This document shows positions 56,775 through 64,000 of a DNA stretch of 64,000 bases, piece after piece. A program made the position numbers and the translations under genes. Each line of letters opens with the position of its first letter. Position 1 is the first letter of the stretch. The DNA comes from an uncultured Oscillospiraceae bacterium (GTDB taxonomy: Bacteria; Bacillota; Clostridia; Oscillospirales; Acutalibacteraceae). The stretch covers positions 4,698-68,697 of the forward strand of contig CAJUNQ010000043.1 of NCBI GenBank assembly GCA_910587835.1. Direction: 5' to 3'. The notes under the pieces were generated by a model, which saw nothing but the letters and a program-made list of their open reading frames with translations, searched no databases and had not been told where the DNA came from.

Positions 56775-57150
56775 CAGGGGGCGGAGGGCTTGCGGCGTGT
56801 CTTACCGGGTATTCTATTTTGGATGCACGTCCAGGGGAGCTTGTAGGGGGAGTGTCCCAAAAAAGAGTTTATGACGGTGGGATGGCCTCCGGCGGATTAG
56901 GGGCTTTGCCCTTTGGAGCTCTGCCATTGTTGAAAAGATGGACGAAACCTTTCTGAATGCTTCACCAAAACCTTGCTTATAAACATCTCGTTTTTGGTAC
57001 TCCTGAGACACGGCCTGTCCTACCGGGCATTTCATTGTGATGCACGTCTAGGGGGACTTGCCGGAGCAGGCCGGTGTGTCCGTCTTCCCTAGGGAGTAGG
57101 TGGAGGGGATTCGCCTCTGTATTAAAATCTGCGAAAGGGATACGCCCGGG
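56775..57150 (+). repeat. Decayed repeats related to the element at 27075
   Basis: Two similar blocks occur at 56787-56860 (cggcgtgtcttaccgggtat with tggatgcacgtccaggggagcttg) and 57010-57090 (ctgtcctaccgggcatttca with tgatgcacgtctagggggacttg). GGGGAGTGTCCC lies at 56849-56860, and the right end reads aaaatctgcgaaagggatacgccc, matching aaaatcagcgaaagggacactc of the 27075 element. No ORF with a ribosome binding site is present. Confidence 0.6.
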
Positions 57151-57752
57151 ATTTTTGATAGAGCCGGAGCGGGCGCGGGGTGTCGGGCTGGCGGCATGTT
57201 TTCGTAAGCGTTCGCGCGCGCCTTTTGGGCAGTTTTTTACCATCTGCTGCGCTAAAAATTCTTGAGGTACGCAAGGCACACAGGAGCTGCAAACAAGTCT
57301 GCAAATTTTCGACTGGAATCCAACCACAATCTGCGCAAAATCCGGACACTCAGATTGTGGGAACACGCCTAGCGGTTCAGGGAGGGCCCGGCTGTCACCA
57401 GCTTGATACAGTGGCTGCGCCGCTGGGTGTGGGGAGGGCGTCAGTCAACCGCTGGGTTTGGCGGGAGGCTTTTGGAGCCTTGTCTTTATAGCCGGAGACG
57501 CGGGTTTTATTGCAAGCCATTTTAAGAAAAGGGCCGCTTGTACAGCGTTTGGGGCTTGTAAATGGGGGGTTCTTGCTATGCCCCCTCCCGGGCACAAGCC
57601 GTCTCTGCTGTTTTTGGACGGGCGGTTCTGGTTTTCTCTGTAAGGGGAATAAAAAAGGGGGAGCTGTCTCCGTTTTTTCACGGAAAAGCTTCCCTTTTCT
57701 TCGGTTTTGTGCTATAATCGTCGGGATATGTTGAAAAATCGAGGTGATTGCC
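57151..57752. other. Intergenic stretch without a recognised gene
   Basis: About 600 bases lie between the repeat remnants and the PHP gene. I see no reading frame with a ribosome binding site, no transposase remnant and no tRNA. A TATAAT at 57713-57718 with a weak upstream box is the probable PHP promoter. Confidence 0.5.
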
Positions 57753-58565
57753 ATGCTTCATTCCTTTGCCAGCGACTGCCACTGCCATTCCAGCTGTTCA
57801 CCGGACGGAAAGCACCCGGCGGAGGCCATGCTGGCCCGGGCCAAAGAGCTGGGCCTGTATGCCGTCACCCTGACGGACCACTGCGAGTGTAATGAGTATG
57901 AAAAAAAGTACCGGGAGCGCGCCCTGAGGGCCTGGCAAGCTATGGACGCGGTTCAGGCCCCGGCGGGGCTGCGGTTTTACCGGGGGATTGAGCTGGGCCA
58001 GCCTTTGCAGGACCTGCCCGGGGCTCAGGAGGCGGTAAGCCGGTTTGATTATGATTTTGTCATTGGCTCTCTGCACAATTTGCGGGGCAGGGAGGATTTC
58101 TACTATCTGGACGCCCGAGCCCTGTCCGCCGGAGAACTGGACGCTGTGCTGGGGGAGTATTGGGACCAGCTGCTGGAAATGATAGACTGGGGCGGGTTTG
58201 ACGCCCTGGGCCATTTGACCTACCCCTTGCGGTACATTCAGGGGGAGCAGGGCGTTGCGGCGGACCTGGCCCCTCATGGAGAGAAAATTGACCAGACGCT
58301 GGGGGCGCTGATTCAAAAGGGCATTGCCTTGGAGGTGAACACCTCTGGCCTGCGGCAGAAGCTGGGAGAGACCATGCCCGGCCTGGAGCTGCTCAGACGC
58401 TACCGCCGGCTGGGCGGGGAGCTGGTGACCCTGGGCTCGGACGCCCACTGCACAGAGGACCTGGGAGCCGGCATTGACCAGGGTATGGAGCTGCTGAAGG
58501 CGGCGGGGTTCAACCAATTTGTGGTGTATGAGAAGCGGCGGCCGGTGTGGCTGCCATTGGAGTAA
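57753..58565 (+). CDS. PHP-domain phosphatase, histidinol-phosphatase-like (HisJ family)
   Basis: The 270-residue protein has the four PHP motifs that bind a trinuclear metal site: SDCHCHSSCSPDG (near residues 7-19), VTLTDHCECNEY (near 38-49), FYRGIELGQ (Glu, near 75) with IGSLHNLRG (near 105-113), and LGHLTYPLRY plus TLGSDAHCTEDLG toward the C-terminus. HisJ-type members dephosphorylate histidinol phosphate, but no other his gene is present here, so the substrate is open. GAGGTGATT precedes the ATG at 57753. The Nudix gene follows after five bases. Confidence 0.88.
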   Translation: MLHSFASDCHCHSSCSPDGKHPAEAMLARAKELGLYAVTLTDHCECNEYEKKYRERALRAWQAMDAVQAPAGLRFYRGIELGQPLQDLPGAQEAVSRFDYDFVIGSLHNLRGREDFYYLDARALSAGELDAVLGEYWDQLLEMIDWGGFDALGHLTYPLRYIQGEQGVAADLAPHGEKIDQTLGALIQKGIALEVNTSGLRQKLGETMPGLELLRRYRRLGGELVTLGSDAHCTEDLGAGIDQGMELLKAAGFNQFVVYEKRRPVWLPLE

Positions 58566-58570
58566 CGGAT

Positions 58571-59047
58571 ATGGATATTTTGTTTGATACGGAAAAGGGC
58601 CGCTTCTCTTACCGGGCGGCGGGGCTGGCCGTGAAGGAGGGCAGGCTGCTGGTCCAGCGGATGAGGGGGGACCAGGGGCTTGCCATACCCGGGGGCCATG
58701 TGGCCTTTGGCGAGACCGCGGCGGAGTCTTTGCGCCGGGAATTTCGGGAGGAGCTGGGGCTGAACGTGGAGATTGGCGGGCTGGCTGCTGTGGGCGAGGT
58801 GTTTTTTGACTGGAAGGGACCCTGCCAGCAGATTGGCCTGTATTACCGGGTGTCTCTGCCCATTGCGCCCTGGGAGGGCGTGCGCCACGGCTTTGACGGG
58901 AATGGGCAGGTGCGGGAGGAGATGGAGTTTCTCTGGGCGCCTGTGGAGACGATTCAGCGGGACGGGGTGGTTTTCTACCCGCCCCAGCTGGCCGGCCATC
59001 TGGCCGAAAAGGGAATTCTACATTTTGTATCCAATCAGCTGAACTGA
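58571..59047 (+). CDS. Nudix hydrolase
   Basis: The 158-residue product contains a full Nudix box, GHVAFGETAAESLRREF and REELGL (residues 41-63), which coordinates magnesium for hydrolysis of nucleoside diphosphates linked to other moieties. A YYRVSLPIAPWEG region and EEMEFLWAPVETI strand follow. The substrate is unknown. The ATG at 58571 is eight bases after GGAG and five bases after the PHP stop, so the two are cotranscribed, and the AsnC gene begins 18 bases downstream. Confidence 0.92.
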   Translation: MDILFDTEKGRFSYRAAGLAVKEGRLLVQRMRGDQGLAIPGGHVAFGETAAESLRREFREELGLNVEIGGLAAVGEVFFDWKGPCQQIGLYYRVSLPIAPWEGVRHGFDGNGQVREEMEFLWAPVETIQRDGVVFYPPQLAGHLAEKGILHFVSNQLN

Positions 59048-59065
59048 AAAGGAGAGGAACGCCAC

Positions 59066-59560
59066 ATGGCTATGGAACAGATTTTGGAGCTTTTGCAGGA
59101 CGACGCCAAGCTGACCAGCCAGCAGCTGGCCGTTATGCTGAACGAGAGCGAGGAGGACGTGGCAAGGGCCATTGCCCGGTATGAGCGGGAGGGGGTTATT
59201 CGGGGATATCATGCTCTGGTCAACTGGGAGCTTACGGAGACCCAGAAGGCCTCTGCCCTGATTGAGCTGCGCATTACGCCGAAAAAGGACACCGGCTTTG
59301 ACGAGATTGCCGGCCGTATTATGAATTTTCCTGAGGTGGAGAGCGTCTATCTTATGTCCGGCGGGTACGATCTGGCGGTCACAGTCACAGGGCGCACCAT
59401 GCAGGACGTGGCCATGTTTGTGCAGAAACGCCTGGCCACCATTGACGGGGTTCTGTCTACGGCTACCCACTTTATGCTGACCAAGTATAAGGACGGGGGC
59501 GTGATCTTCCACAGCGACTACGAGGAAATCGACGAGAGAGGGAGCAACCTTTGTGATTGA
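59066..59560 (+). CDS. Lrp/AsnC-family transcriptional regulator
   Basis: The 164-residue protein has an N-terminal winged HTH (LTSQQLAVMLNESEEDVARA and YEREGVIRGYHALVNW) and a C-terminal RAM/AsnC effector domain (ALIELRITPKK and ESVYLMSGGYDLAVTVTG). Lrp/AsnC proteins sense amino acids. GAAAAGGAGAGG precedes the ATG. Its end overlaps the start of the aminotransferase gene by eight bases, which suggests it controls or is tuned by that enzyme's amino acid substrate. Confidence 0.94.
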   Translation: MAMEQILELLQDDAKLTSQQLAVMLNESEEDVARAIARYEREGVIRGYHALVNWELTETQKASALIELRITPKKDTGFDEIAGRIMNFPEVESVYLMSGGYDLAVTVTGRTMQDVAMFVQKRLATIDGVLSTATHFMLTKYKDGGVIFHSDYEEIDERGSNLCD

Positions 59561-60722
59561 TTATGATAAATTGGTAAACCCTGTTATCAGGCAGATCAAG
59601 CCCTCGGGCATCCGGCGTTTTTTTGACATTGCCAATGAGATGGAGGATGTGATCTCTCTCTCTGTGGGCGAGCCGGATTTTCACACCCCCTGGCACATTC
59701 GGGAGGCGGGGATCGCGTCTTTGGAGAAGGGCCGCACCCGGTACACCCCCAACCGAGGCTTTATGCAGCTGCGGGAGGAGGTCTCGCGCTTTCTCTCCCG
59801 GCATTATGGGGTGGAGTATGCCCCGGAGAGCCAGGTGCTTGTCACCGTGGGGGGCTCTGAGGCCATTGACCTGTGTGTGCGCAGCCTGGTCTGTCCTGGG
59901 GACGAGGTGCTGATTCCCGAGCCCAGCTTTGTGTGCTATGTGCCCATTACCCAGGCGGCGGGGGGCGTGCCGGTGATTATTGAGACCGGGCCGGAAAACG
60001 GCTTTAAGCTGACGGCGGAGCAGCTTGAGGCGAAGATTACGGAGAAGACCAAGCTGCTGATTCTCCCCTACCCCAACAACCCCACCGGGGCTGTGATGAA
60101 CCGGGATGAGCTGCTGGCCGTGGCCCGGGTGGTGGAGCGGCACAATCTGCTTGTGCTGTCGGACGAAATATACGCGGCCCTTACCTACACCCAGGAGGGG
60201 CATGTGAGCTTTGCCTCGCTGCCGGGGATGACAGAGCGCACGGTGCTGGTGAACGGCTTCTCGAAGGCGCACTCTATGACCGGGTGGCGGCTGGGGTATG
60301 CGGCGGGGCCCCAGGAGCTGGTTAAGCTGATGACCAAGCTGCACCAGTTCGCCATTATGAGCGCCCCCACCACCAGCCAGTACGCGGCCATTGAGGCGCT
60401 GAAAAACGGCGACGAGGACATGGAATACATGCGCGGTCAGTATGACATGCGGCGGCGGCTGATTGTTGACGGGCTGAACCGGATGGGGCTGAAATGCTTT
60501 GAGCCGGAGGGGGCGTTTTATGTCTTTCCGTCGGTGCGGAGCACAGGGCTGACGTCTCAGGAATTCTGTGAGAAGCTGATTTACAGCAAGCATGTGGCGG
60601 TGGTGCCCGGGGACGCGTTTGGGGCCAGCGGCGAGGGGTTTGTGCGCATATCTTACTCCTACTCCATCAAGCACATTACGGAGGCGCTGGAGCGGATTGA
60701 GGCGTTCCTGCAAGAGCTGTAA
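59553..60722 (+). CDS. Class I/II pyridoxal-phosphate aminotransferase
   Basis: The 389-residue enzyme has a typical aspartate/aromatic aminotransferase-family layout: SLSVGEPDFHTP (near residue 36), TVGGSEAIDL (near 98), LPYPNNPTGAVM (Asn and Pro near 172), LSDEIYAALTY (Asp near 200) and the PLP lysine in NGFSKAHSMTGWRLGYA (near residue 235), with a C-terminal arginine region FVRISYS. Substrate cannot be assigned beyond the family. The GTG start is preceded by GAGAGGGAG within asnC. A family C repeat follows the stop directly. Confidence 0.94.
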   Translation: MIDYDKLVNPVIRQIKPSGIRRFFDIANEMEDVISLSVGEPDFHTPWHIREAGIASLEKGRTRYTPNRGFMQLREEVSRFLSRHYGVEYAPESQVLVTVGGSEAIDLCVRSLVCPGDEVLIPEPSFVCYVPITQAAGGVPVIIETGPENGFKLTAEQLEAKITEKTKLLILPYPNNPTGAVMNRDELLAVARVVERHNLLVLSDEIYAALTYTQEGHVSFASLPGMTERTVLVNGFSKAHSMTGWRLGYAAGPQELVKLMTKLHQFAIMSAPTTSQYAAIEALKNGDEDMEYMRGQYDMRRRLIVDGLNRMGLKCFEPEGAFYVFPSVRSTGLTSQEFCEKLIYSKHVAVVPGDAFGASGEGFVRISYSYSIKHITEALERIEAFLQEL

Positions 60723-61127
60723 CGCGGGCAGGAAAGCCAGAGCGAAGCAGAACAGAAGTGCGCGAACCAAAAGTTTCGTCCACCTTTACAAAGGTGGCAG
60801 AGGTTTGGGGACAGAGTCCCCAAGGTCTTGACCTTGAACTTAGGCGGCGCAGAAAGCAACGGTGCGAGGCAGTATCTCACTCCCACCACACAGTTCAGAA
60901 CGGGGTAAGGCTGCGCCGCCGTACTACCTAGCGAGGTCGACCAAAGGGAGACCAGCGGACTGTTTGCTGCCGGCTGAAACAGAGCGCAGGGAGACCAGCG
61001 GACTGCTTGCTGCCGGCTGAAACAGAGCGAGGGGGCCCAGCGAGCGCAGACGCGGGGTCTTGGCGGCTTCTACGGCTTGCGAAGCAAGACGGCGAGCGGC
61101 TGGGCGCCGCGCTGTCCATTCAGAGGG
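60723..61127 (-). repeat. Dispersed intergenic repeat, family C, copy 4 (inverted)
   Basis: The reversed family C order appears right after the aminotransferase stop: gcgcgaaccaaaagtttcgtc, the ggtttggggacagagtcccc hairpin, ttgaccttgaacttaggcgg, cggggtaaggctgcgccgcc and cgaccaaagggagaccagcgg. It contains a 43-bp tandem repeat (60946-60988 and 60989-61031, unit starting GGGAGACCAGCGGACTG) and ends with a cccagcgagcgcagacgcgg block also present at 62513. Confidence 0.85.
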
Positions 61128-61158
61128 AGGACCCTTTTAGAGAGAGGAGTGGTGAGCG

Positions 61159-62007
61159 ATGAAGGTAAAAGCCTTTGGAAAAATCAACCTGACCCTGGAC
61201 GTGGTAGGCCGCAGGCAGGACGGCTATCACCTGCTGGACACGGTTATGCAGACTGTATCAATTTGGGATGAGCTGGAAATACAGACCGGCCGGGAGAAAG
61301 GGGTCCACCTGGAATGCAACCGGGAGAGTCTGCCTTTGGACAGTAAGAACACTGTGTACCGGGCGGCAAAATTTTTTATGGAGGACCAGGGGCTGGAAAA
61401 CGAGAGCCTGTCCATCTACATCCACAAATTCATTCCCACCCGTTCGGGCATGGGCGGGGGCAGCGCGGACGCGGCGGCTGTACTGCGGGGTCTGAACGAG
61501 CTGTATGACGCGAAGCTCCCTCAGGAGAAGCTGATGGAGCTGGGGGCCAAGGTGGGCGCGGACGTGCCCTTTTGCGTAGGCGGCGGCGCGGCCCGCTGCA
61601 CCGGCACCGGCACCCAGGTAGCCCCTGCGCCGATGATGCCCAGCTGCTGGCTGGTGGTGTGCAAGCCGCCCGCCGGCATGAGCACTCCCCGGGCCTACGC
61701 GCTGCTGGACCAGTACCCTCTTTCCAGTACCCAGGCCACGCCGCGGATGATGGACGCGCTGAACGCGGGCAATCTGCGGCGGGTGGCGAAGGGGCTGGCC
61801 AACCGGTTTGACGAGACCATCCGCATGAACCAGGTGCGGGGCGTTAAACGGGGGCTGCTGGAGGCCGGGGCCATGGGGGCCATGATGACGGGAAGCGGCT
61901 CGGGGGTTTACGGTATTTTTGAGGCGGAGCAGCAGGCGCGGTCTGCCATGCGGCAGATGGAAGGGTATGGCAAGGTATTTTTGGTGCGGCCCTGCACGGG
62001 GGTGTGA
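61159..62007 (+). CDS. ispE: 4-diphosphocytidyl-2-C-methyl-D-erythritol kinase
   Basis: IspE phosphorylates CDP-ME in the MEP isoprenoid pathway. The 282-residue GHMP kinase has KAFGKINLTLDVVGRRQDGYH at the N-terminus (catalytic Lys and Asn region), the ATP loop IPTRSGMGGGSADAAAVL (near residues 92-109), the catalytic aspartate in GADVPFCVGGGAARCTGTG (near 133-151), and a C-terminal MMTGSGSGVYGIF motif (near 238-250). GAGAGGAGTGGTGA precedes the ATG. It complements IspDF encoded at 47041-48237. Confidence 0.97.
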   Translation: MKVKAFGKINLTLDVVGRRQDGYHLLDTVMQTVSIWDELEIQTGREKGVHLECNRESLPLDSKNTVYRAAKFFMEDQGLENESLSIYIHKFIPTRSGMGGGSADAAAVLRGLNELYDAKLPQEKLMELGAKVGADVPFCVGGGAARCTGTGTQVAPAPMMPSCWLVVCKPPAGMSTPRAYALLDQYPLSSTQATPRMMDALNAGNLRRVAKGLANRFDETIRMNQVRGVKRGLLEAGAMGAMMTGSGSGVYGIFEAEQQARSAMRQMEGYGKVFLVRPCTGV

Positions 62008-62640
62008 CGAAAGCACCCAGCGCGGACGAAAGGTCAGGGCGAAGAAGAAGAAGCACAAGGGGCGCGAATCAAAAGTTTCGTCGTCTCCGCTGTCGCGTCG
62101 GTCGGCTCGGGACGGTCGCTGTACATTGCCTGAGGCAAGTACCCGGCGACCCTCGCCCTTTACAAAGGTGGCAGAGCGCGAGACAGCGTCTCGCGACCTT
62201 GACCTTGAACTTAGGCGGCGCAGATAGCAAAGGTGCGAGGTAGAAGTCTGCCTAACCAAAGTGGTCAGAACGGGGTAAGGCTGCGCCGCCGTCGACTTGC
62301 CGCAGGCAAGTCGGATGCCGCAGGCAAGTCGGATGCCGCAGGCAAGTCGAACCCAGCGAGGTCGACCAAAGGGAGACCAGCGGACTGCTTACTGCCGTCA
62401 GCCTCAGAAACAGACCCTTTTTGATCCTCCTTCACGAAAACCCCAAACAACCAGGAAAAAAACAGCTTTTGCTTCAACCATCTGTTTGCAGCCAGTTGGG
62501 ATAGAGCGAAGGCCCAGCGAGCGCAGACGCGGGGGCTTGGCGGCTGCGGAAGGTTTGCGAAGCAAAGCTTCTACGGCTTGCGAAGCAAGACGGCGAGCGT
62601 CCGTTTTGCGGGCGGTGCATTCAGAGGGCGGGCCTTGCGG
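62008..62640 (-). repeat. Dispersed intergenic repeat, family C, copy 5 (inverted, extended)
   Basis: This longest copy carries the gcgaatcaaaagtttcgtc end block, the segment identical to 39065-39180 in inverse orientation, ttgaccttgaacttaggcgg, cggggtaaggctgcgccgcc, gaccaaagggagaccagcgg, and, after about 120 unique bases, the cccagcgagcgcagacgcgg block and cattcagaggg end seen in copy 4. An 18-bp unit is repeated three times at 62297-62350 (TGCCGCAGGCAAGTCGG core). Confidence 0.8.
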
Positions 62641-63009
62641 TTGCGACTGTAGTGGACGGCGGAAGTTTTGCATATGGGACAGGGCTTTTGATATTGCCCC
62701 TTAGGTAAGTGCGGCGTCTCTCAAGCTATCCTGTGGCAACGCACTGTTTGACCGCAGGGCGGAGATGTGTCGAGCAGCGGATACGTCTGTTATTCGATGG
62801 GAAGGTATACTCTACTATGTGAAACGTCCCAGTGGGGCGTTTCAGTCCTTTCTTGTGCTGTTTGAAGGGGTTGGGCCGCTTACGGTGATACAAGCTCTAC
62901 GGAAGATGGTTCCGTAATGTTTTAAGCACTTTCGACCGTGTGGCGGAGCGTAATTTTTTATGCTTTGAGGACGCATAGTCGAAATGCAGTGTGCTGTTTC
63001 AGGTGATGC
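62641..63009. other. Intergenic stretch without a recognised gene
   Basis: About 370 bases hold no ORF with a ribosome binding site. A hairpin GAAACGTCCCA-gtg-GGGCGTTTC-like sequence near 62820 and ccgcttacggtg near 62877 recall fragments of family B, so this may be an old, decayed copy. Confidence 0.5.
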
Positions 63010-63852
63010 TCAGGGAAAGAGGAACTGGCAGGCTGTGCCTGTCAATACCGCCGCTACATACAGTGTGGCGGCAATGCTCAGGTTCTCCTTCCAGTTTCGG
63101 TTTACCTGGAAAAGTACGGCCAGGCCCATGCCCGCCCCTGTACATAACCCCGCTACTGCTGACCCAAAGGACAAGGACCCGGCTAAATACAGCTCTGTCA
63201 ACAGAACCGAGGCCGCGCAGTTGGGAATAAACCCAAGCAACGCCGCCAGCAGCGGCTGAAATGCGCTGCCTGTCAGCAGCAGGTGGGAGATGCGCTCTTG
63301 CCCTACTGCGGCAATGGCCAGGCTCAACGCCAGATTTACTGCCAGGATAAAGCCGAATACCCTGACGGTATGCCTTAGCGCTGAGCGGAACAGACCCTGC
63401 TCCTCACAGCCGCAACCCTCGCACAGCTCGTGGAAGGGCTGGGGCGGAGAGGATTTGAGCCAGCGGAAGACCACCAGGTCGGCCAGGAGGCCGGTAAGTA
63501 TCCCGGCAATCAGCTTGACCCCCAGCAGCCGCAGCAGCACACCCCCTGTCTGGGGTTGGCTGAGCAGCATGGGCAGCGCCTCGTCAGAGGTGGCCATGAA
63601 GACTGCCAGCAGAGTGCCGGGGGTGATCAGCCGCCCGGCGTAGAAATTGGCCGCGGCCACAGAGCAGCCGCACTGGGGCACACAGCCCAGCACCGCACCT
63701 CCCAGGGGGCCAAAGGGGCCCAGCCGGGAGAGGGCTCCGGCTATGCGGCTGCCGGCCCGGTGCTCGAGGAATTCTATCAGCAGATAGGCTCCCAGGAGGA
63801 AGGGCAGGGTTTTGAGTGAGTCAAAAAGGGCGTCGAGTAGTAGGTCAAGCAT
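63010..63852 (-). CDS. Putative 10-TM heavy-metal/arsenic exporter (ArsP_2-like)
   Basis: The 280-residue membrane protein has about ten hydrophobic segments and the signature LGCVPQCGCSVAAANFYAG (near residues 55-75) followed by GTLLAVFMATSDEALP, which marks the putative manganese/arsenic exporter family (Pfam ArsP_2). A short cysteine-rich loop (HELCEGCGCEEQG, near residue 150) could bind metal. The repeated motif GFIPNCAASVLLTELYLAG in the second half shows an internal duplication. The ATG at 63852 has AGGAG upstream and is preferred over a longer frame. Substrate metal is unknown. Confidence 0.87.
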   Translation of the reverse strand: MLDLLLDALFDSLKTLPFLLGAYLLIEFLEHRAGSRIAGALSRLGPFGPLGGAVLGCVPQCGCSVAAANFYAGRLITPGTLLAVFMATSDEALPMLLSQPQTGGVLLRLLGVKLIAGILTGLLADLVVFRWLKSSPPQPFHELCEGCGCEEQGLFRSALRHTVRVFGFILAVNLALSLAIAAVGQERISHLLLTGSAFQPLLAALLGFIPNCAASVLLTELYLAGSLSFGSAVAGLCTGAGMGLAVLFQVNRNWKENLSIAATLYVAAVLTGTACQFLFP

Positions 63853-63921
63853 GGGAGTGCTCCTGTTACAATATATTTGCCCCATAATATGTGGCAGCCA
63901 GCCACAGGCTTGGGACATCTC

Positions 63922-64000
63922 ATGCCAAAGCTGTTAGAATGGGTAGGCAATGGTCTGATTTACAGCTCCAAGAGCGAAACGCTCGTCAGAAAGTCAGTCA
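63922..64000 (+). CDS. Possible N-terminus of a gene cut by the right edge
   Basis: An ATG at 63922 opens a frame that stays open to the window end (26 codons, beginning MPKLLEWVGNGLIYSSK). No good ribosome binding site precedes it, and no family can be recognised from so short a stretch. Confidence 0.25.
   Translation, partial: MPKLLEWVGNGLIYSSKSETLVRKSV

Noticed and set aside
57180..57491. 103-codon frame in the gap upstream of the PHP gene
   Set aside because: It has no ribosome binding site and no recognisable family, and composition resembles non-coding sequence.
62297..62350. Three 18-bp repeats considered as a CRISPR remnant
   Set aside because: The units are directly adjacent with no spacers and lie inside a family C repeat.

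Overview
The window looks like a chromosome segment of a high-GC Clostridia bacterium, most likely a gut member of the Oscillospirales (the Flavonifractor/Intestinimonas/Lawsonibacter type). The basis is Bacillota-style AGGAGG ribosome binding sites, sigma-A promoters with 17-base spacers, two T-box leaders, MutS2, a fused IspD-IspF, ThyX with thymidylate kinase, MurE/MurF, and glycan-active enzymes (GH29, GH13). This assignment is inferred from gene content and composition only. I saw no rRNA, tRNA, CRISPR array, intact transposase or phage genes.

Layout. 1-3000: comEC (cut by the left edge), a phosphoribosyltransferase, a lipoprotein with a duplicated domain and a HIT protein, all on the minus strand. 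3100-3790: a small membrane protein and XRE regulator behind a promoter overlaid with dyad half-sites. 3800-7540: T-box leader, P-loop kinase and alaS. 7570-12220: a penicillin-binding protein, a split TauE/SafE exporter, a DUF308 protein, an acetyltransferase and a nucleoside phosphorylase. 12350-12645: a compact locus resembling a type I toxin-antitoxin, with a 27-residue hydrophobic peptide and a convergent antisense RNA that share their 5' ends. 12650-17620: an HTH-cupin-acyl-CoA synthetase fusion, a T-box-controlled gene of unknown function, and rsgA. 17780-32090: a mostly minus-strand block with an FGGY kinase, murF, a methyltransferase, pepC, an apparently frameshifted effector-binding protein, murE, a YhhN protein, a GH13-acetyltransferase fusion, an alpha/beta hydrolase and an M18 aminopeptidase. 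32300-34710: an AT-richer cassette with two paralogous membrane-anchored proteins and a secreted trypsin-like protease. 34850-48240: U32 protein, mltG, YccF and DJ-1 proteins, tmk-thyX with an orphan solute-binding lipoprotein, a nitroreductase, a transglutaminase-like protein coupled to a GH29 fucosidase, and ispDF. 48900-64000: a Na/Pi symporter, a coiled-coil protein, an XRE/membrane pair, a YqzL-like ORF with recO, mutS2, PHP phosphatase, Nudix, AsnC-aminotransferase pair, ispE and a 10-TM metal exporter.

The intergenic regions are crowded with dispersed repeats. Family A has two 163-164 bp copies with covarying stems around an invariant core. Family B has two copies of about 380-400 bp. 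Family C has five copies of about 275-630 bp. A further set of small elements carries GGGAGTGTCC terminal inverted repeats.

The genes point to a peptidoglycan-building, amino-acid- and glycan-scavenging anaerobe. Peptidoglycan precursor and polymer enzymes (MurE, MurF, PBP, MltG), isoprenoid precursors (IspDF, IspE), dTMP supply (ThyX, Tmk) and peptide turnover (PepC, M18, U32) are spread through the window. The most unusual elements are the peptide/antisense locus at 12.4 kb, the structured repeat family A, the T-box in front of an unrecognised protein at 16 kb, and the protease cassette at 32-34.7 kb.
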